A stretch of DNA of 64,000 bases. Origin: Rheum nobile. Its lineage: Eukaryota > Streptophyta > Magnoliopsida > Caryophyllales > Polygonaceae. Under the pieces are notes generated by a model. It did not search any database. It was not told the origin of the DNA and worked only from the letters and a program-made list of their open reading frames with translations. The stretch is taken from positions 4,712,001 to 4,776,000 of the forward strand of contig WOAB01000506.1 of the NCBI GenBank assembly GCA_027886185.1. The letters are read 5' to 3'. The position numbers and the translations under genes were made by a program. Positions 58,882 to 64,000 of this stretch are shown in pieces. Each line of letters begins with the position of its first letter. Position 1 is the stretch's first letter.

Positions 58882-60089
58882 ATTTCTAAATGGTCAGCTC
58901 GAGGAGACGATATTTATGTACCAACCGCCAGGCTTTCGTGACAAGACTTGCTCGGATCATGTGTGCTTGCTTCGAAAGTCCCTCTATGGCCTCAAACAGG
59001 CTCCCCGAGCTTGGTATCATCGCTTCGACACGTTCATCTCCTCCATCGGATTCCGCAGTAGCAAGAGCGAAACCTCTCTGTTCATCTATCACACAAGTAC
59101 AGAGATGGCATTTTTGCTCTTATATGTCGACGACATTGTGCTAACTGCATCTTCTGAAGCTTTGCTTTGCCGGATTATTACTCAGCTGCATTCTGAATTT
59201 TCCATGACCGATATAGGCCCTCTCAGTTACTTCTTGGGGATCTCCGTCACTCGCACAAAGACCGGTATGTTTCTTTCCCAACAAAAGTATGCCACTGAGA
59301 TTATCGCATGTGCCGGAATGTCTTCTTGCAAGCCTATATCCACCCTTGTGGACACTCACGTGAAGCTAAGCGCCGGCGTTGGCGACCCTGTTACCGATCC
59401 CACCTTATACCGCAGCTTGGCAGAAGCTTTGCAGTACTTGACATTCACCAGGCCGGACATTGCGTATGTCGTTCATTAGATCTGTTTGTTTATGCATGAC
59501 CCACGGGAGTCTCACTTTCAGGCTCTCAAAAGGATTCTGAGATACGTTCAGGGTACTTTTCCTCTTGGTCATCATCTGCACAAGTCACCGGTAGACAACT
59601 TCATCGCATACACTGATGCCGATTGGGGAGGATGTCCCAACACTCGCAGATCAACGTCAGGTTATTGTGTTTATCTGGGGGATGCTCTTATTTCCTGGTC
59701 CTCAAAAAGACAACACACTATCCCGGTTAAGTGCAGAGGCAGAATACAGGGGCGTTGCAAATGTGGTCGCCGAGGTTTGCTGGCTAAGAAATCTCTTGAT
59801 TGAACTACATGTTCCATTGTGCCGCAGCACTGTTGTTTATTGTGATAATGTCAGTGCCGTATACCTGTCAGGCAACCCCGTCCAGCACCAACGGACAAAA
59901 CACGTAGAAATGGACATTCCTTTCGTTCGAGAGAAGGTCGCCCTTGGTCAGATTCGGGTCCTCCATGTGCCCTCCGCACACCAGTTCGCCGACATTTTCA
60001 CGAAGGGCTTGCCTTCTCCTCTATTCCTTGATTTCAGAAACAGTCTTCGCATCGGTTCTAATGACGCTTTGACTGCGGGAGGTTGTTAG
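58882..60089 (+). pseudogene. pol: copia RT-RNase H fragment, unit copy 3
   Basis: As in copy 2, truncated at the same breakpoint. It has its own lesions: TAG at 59477-59479 in place of a Gln codon (after AYVVH) and a 2-bp deletion in an AC run near 59714 that shifts the RNase H frame. It still has YVDDIVL and YTDADWGGC. Confidence 0.9.
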
Positions 60090-60275
60090 CCAATTAGTAT
60101 AATTGGCAATCCCTAAATTACCGCCCTTGATTACCGCTGTAAATCAATGTAATTAATAGGATATTATCTTGTGATATTATTAGTTGAGCTTCGTAAGGAA
60201 GGCTCCTAGTTTGTAAATCCTATAAATTCTAAGTGAATACAATCCCGAGAGGATATCGAATTATTCACACTTTCA
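60084..60275 (+). repeat. copia 3' LTR, unit copy 3
   Basis: 192 bp, same ends and same CTGTTTGCTTC flank as the other two unit copies. Confidence 0.93.
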
Positions 60276-60932
60276 CTGTTTGCTTCCGTTATGGAAAGAT
60301 TTGGGAGTAAAACAAATCTCATAAATCTTGCATGCTAATGGAGAAATCATGTGTGGGTGAATCCACCAGCCTATTTTGCAACCCTCTAGATTAAATCATG
60401 GTTATCAATTCAATTTTCAACGCTCTAGATTAGTACACTCATTTTATCGTAACTATCTGTTTCACTAGAGCCTAAATCTATACTATGAAAAATTGTAATA
60501 TATGATTATTGTTTATTTGAAATGTGCCATATGTCTAACTAAATTAAATGCAATCACGTCTTGTCGATCTTTCTCAAAGAAACAAACAAATACAATTATT
60601 TATATGTAGTACGTGCTCAATTAAGTTACAAGGAAATACAAAACATTACGTGAAACTAGGCACTTGAATATGTAGAACGACATTCACGTGTGTACGGTGT
60701 CTATCATGATTTGGCCCTTTCCGCCCTATGATCTGATATTCCAGATCTGAAATTGTACGTTTTTCAAGTTTCTGTTATTTTTTTCTTCTTATTCACATAT
60801 TATAAAGTTTTTCATTTATCTTTGTACAAGCTTAATATTTTGATGAAGTTTAATTTGTAGCAAGATTCATAATAAAAATTAATGAGCTTCGGCTACATTT
60901 CGCAACTCCCTAAAGCCAAGTCTTAATTTTTA

Positions 60933-61690
60933 TTTTTTTTGGTCGAGAAACGGGGCAAAGCCCCTGCGAAATATATAAATAGATTAAAAGTCTTGCTCCA
61001 ACTGAGCTATAACATTAGAAGACTCAACAACAATAATAAGAGCTAAAATAGCAGGAAGACTTAAAAATTCAGTAAAAGAAGTAGGTAAATCCAAAGCAAG
61101 GTTAGCCACAAGATCGGCCGCCTAATTAGCAGGACGATGGACATGGTTGATCCGCACTAGCCAGTCCCTCGATGAAATAAGCAATCGACAACGTTCAACC
61201 AGAAAAAAATCCCCGTGACTCTACAGATGATGAGAATTGAGAAGCTTCACGGCAACGAGAGAGTCTGACTCAGGTAAAAGCCGATCATTATTCATCTTTG
61301 CCGCCAGCTGCAGGCCATGAAAAATTGCCCATAGCTCCGCAGTGATCGCCTTGCATTGCCCACACTGGAAACCATAGGCACGACGAAAAGCGTCATTAGA
61401 GACGCGAATCAAGCCACCCCCACCCGCAACACCCGGATTGCCTTTGGAAACAACATCACAATTTAACTTCAACCACAACTGCGGAGGTCTGTACCAAATA
61501 CCAATTGCAGGAATGGCTACCCTGGAGGCATCAAGAGAAGCAGTAATAGTACACGAAAGGATAGGGCTCAATCGGGGTGATATCTCTCAATACAAATCGA
61601 CCAAAGAACACACCGTAGAAGAGAGCCGATTATGATTATCGAATCCTTCAAAGATCAGCTTTGCGGCATTTCCAGGTATGCCAATTCATG
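60933..61690 (-). pseudogene. LINE RNase H fragment, copy 3
   Basis: Same as 27672-28440 with the TAG after LLNSHHL retained. It lacks the extra stop and deletion of copy 2. Confidence 0.8.
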
Positions 61691-64000
61691 AAGGCAATCC
61701 TTCAAATTGAGTAAAATGACACATTTTAGTTAATGTTTGACTTCTTCTCTAAATATGTTTATTCATATTTTTTTTACAATTTTTTTTATATGTTCACGTA
61801 CACTCTCCCGTATTTTACCCCACATCTTTTATAACCGTTTTTATCCATTTTATTTTAATATTTTTTACACCGGTATTTTTTTTAGATTGATCGTTATGAT
61901 TTTGTATTCTTAGTTCCCAATGCTATATCTCTTATACAAGTATGTAGAAAAAACTATGTCAAGTGGCTTATTTTAATGTTGACATGTGTAATTTGAATAT
62001 TTTTCTTAAAAAAATTAAATTCCAATTAAAAGCTTACATACCCATTTTTTCTACCCCTTGTATTTTCCTTTTTCAACTTCTTTGTACAACTGTTTTTTAT
62101 AATTTGGTATATCTTCAGTAAGAAATAACTCATTTTTTTAAGATATATTTTTATAATGGCAAAAATGAGTTTGCTGAACAAGAACTCATACATTTAAGCA
62201 AATTAAGTAATATATGAGAACAAAAACAACTCATGCAATTTAAAAAAGCAAACATCACTTCTATTATTTATGGATGGTGGATTTTGTATATATATAGAAG
62301 TGGGATCAGGTGAGAAGTGGCCTTATGGTGCGAAATACAAAGTGATCTCGGCCGTCAAATATATTTTTTCGGTCAACATTTTTTTTTTTCGTTTTCGTCC
62401 CTTGATCATTCTGGAATAACATATATAGAAGGTTCACAAATAAGCATTAAATGTTCATTTATTTGTACATTCACGTTCACAAATAAGCACTAAATGTTCA
62501 AATACATGTGTTTGAACATGAGCATGTTATATGTGAGCTTTACGGCACATAAAATGAACATGTAGTACTTATATGTGAACGTCAATAATTGTTTATTCCA
62601 GAATGATCAGAGACGGAAAAAACAAATTGTTGAAAGAAAAAAAAAAGTATCACCAAGTGAAGTCTATACATAGGCGAAAGGTGTAAGATAGATATATAGA
62701 TTTTTCCGTATCTCTATTTTTTTTATGGATCTTCCTTATCTCCATTTGGTATGTTTTAATTTGGAAAACTTTACCCTTGGCTCTTCTAATCCAAAAGTTA
62801 AAAACATTTATTTTTCTCCATGAATTCACAGTATTTTCAAATCTCAATCAAATAAGTATTCTTCAAATTTAAATCTATTAAAAGTATCACCAAATCTCTA
62901 TTGAGCTCGACATCACCACTTTCATATCATTCGATAATGAATCTGTTTAATTATGGAAAATTATAAATATTTGAATCCATTTAGTTAACTCTTTTTTCTA
63001 ATTTTAACAATTATTTTCAATAAAAATTACATGTCTAATGATTAGCTAAATTATATATGAATGTGTAATAAAAGGAGAACGATGATAGAGGCTAACGATT
63101 GGGACTTTACTGGCTGAGACAGAAACCACGGGTTTGTCATAGGTGGCTTTGAGCCTGAAAAGTGGAACAACGACGAATTCAGGCGAAGAAGCTTCGACGA
63201 TGAAGATATAATTTTTCATAAATAATCTAGCTTATAATATTATTCATATACAATCTAGTATTTCTATTTTATAATATAAATACGACGTCACAATTAAAAA
63301 TATATTGTTATGTCAAAGCCAAAGTAAAATTTTAAATCGACACCATGCTTGCTTGTGTTAGGAAATAGTATTTTTTTTTAAAAAAAAGTGTGAAGTGTAA
63401 TTTGCTATAAAAATATAAATATTGTTTTAGTATTTGAATTAAACATAGAAAATAATCATATTTATGTGTATAAAATTATAAATAATATATGCTTTTATTT
63501 ATCAAGACCATTTAAAAAAAAACGATATTATTTTTTTGTTAAACAAATTTTATTTCAAATATTCATAGCACAAACTTTATCTTCTTATTGATATTGATTT
63601 TGATCATCCGTAGTTAAACAACTAAATCCAGTTGAAAAAAATATAAAAAGTAAAATTTAATCAATAATATACTAAACATAAATGCATATAAAAAGACTTA
63701 GGATTTGCTTAGATGTCGAGACCATAAAATTTATTTAAGAATACAATATGTTTCACAATCAAATGATTTTAAAATAAATAAGTTAAACATAATAAGTTTG
63801 TTAGCATGGATTTGTTTAGATAGAAATATTAATCCTTACCAATCAGACCAAAACAAAAAAATCCTTACCAAAAAAAAAAAAGATAGAAATATTAATAACA
63901 AATCAAATTTCTTAACCATATATGGATTTGTTATACGGTTAGACTTAGAGGCGTAGGATTTAGATGACTGATTTTCCGTAATTGATTTGTTTTATTTATA
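61691..64000. other. AT-rich flank of unit 3, no genes
   Basis: Corresponds to 38876-39328, 46145-46626 and 47466-48810 of unit 2, without the MULE. At 62150 it preserves the MULE empty target site (TTTTTATAATGGC). No supported gene. Confidence 0.65.

Larger units (their letters stand above)
58882..64000. repeat. Triplicated unit, copy 3 (runs off the window)
   Basis: Collinear with copy 2 without the MULE, up to the equivalent of 48.8 kb at the right edge. About 0.83 kb present in copy 2 (46627-47465) is missing at 62648. Confidence 0.92.

Noticed and set aside
25608..64000. Triplication as an assembly artefact
   Set aside because: Copies differ by many substitutions, private stops and indels, and by different insertions (MULE, solo LTR), so they are not the same DNA assembled thrice. 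Long reads would still be the proof.

Overview
The window is plant nuclear DNA, most likely from a eudicot, and is almost entirely transposable-element sequence. The evidence is Ale/Retrofit-type and Sirevirus-like Ty1/copia elements, long-LTR Tekay/Del-type Ty3/gypsy elements, a MuDR-like element (MULE) with an OTU peptidase domain, an Au-type SINE, LINE RNase H fragments, and spliced plant exons (SWEETIE/HEATR5, kinesin-13, GARP-Myb, CA1Pase-like phosphoglycerate-mutase family). I cannot name the species. No rRNA or tRNA gene was seen.

Layout. 1-2067 is the 3' end of a Sirevirus-like copia element with four polypurine tracts and an 1114-bp LTR. It appears to have inserted into the leader of a Tekay-type gypsy element (2068-9908), which carries an extra pre-gag ORF, a stop-riddled gag-pol and a 2354-bp 3' LTR. 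9909-13125 is an AT-rich array of the word ATATTCATG whose orientation flips near 11.55 kb; its right half has a ~182-bp period and is interrupted by telomere-like CCCTAAA DNA. 13342-13901 (minus) is exon 1 of a phosphoglycerate-mutase-like gene. An Ale copia element (13973-27003, TSD CTGTT) sits 71 bp upstream of its ATG and is itself split by a gag-only gypsy element (15970-24281, TSD GCTAG).

From 25608 to the right edge, a unit made of the copia 3' end, flanking DNA and a gene-capturing Helitron-like element is present three times in tandem (starts 25608, 36046, 58882) with identical breakpoints. Unit 2 has additionally received a 6.8-kb MULE (39329-46136) and a solo gypsy LTR (49521-51965, TSD TAACC). 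Units 2 and 3 carry about 3 kb, ending in a LINE zf-RVT relic in unit 2, that unit 1 lacks.

The most interesting object is inside the Helitron-like segment. On the minus strand, exons from a SWEETIE/HEATR5-like gene and a kinesin-13 gene, preceded by an unidentified first exon, have matching splice phases and form an uninterrupted seven-exon, 367-codon chimeric reading frame in unit 1 (31241-33490). The unit 2 copy is broken by a Trp-to-stop change. GARP-Myb exon remnants follow, then a Helitron-type 3' hairpin plus CTAG. The other end of the segment coincides with the triplication breakpoint, which suggests that rolling-circle read-through may have made the array.
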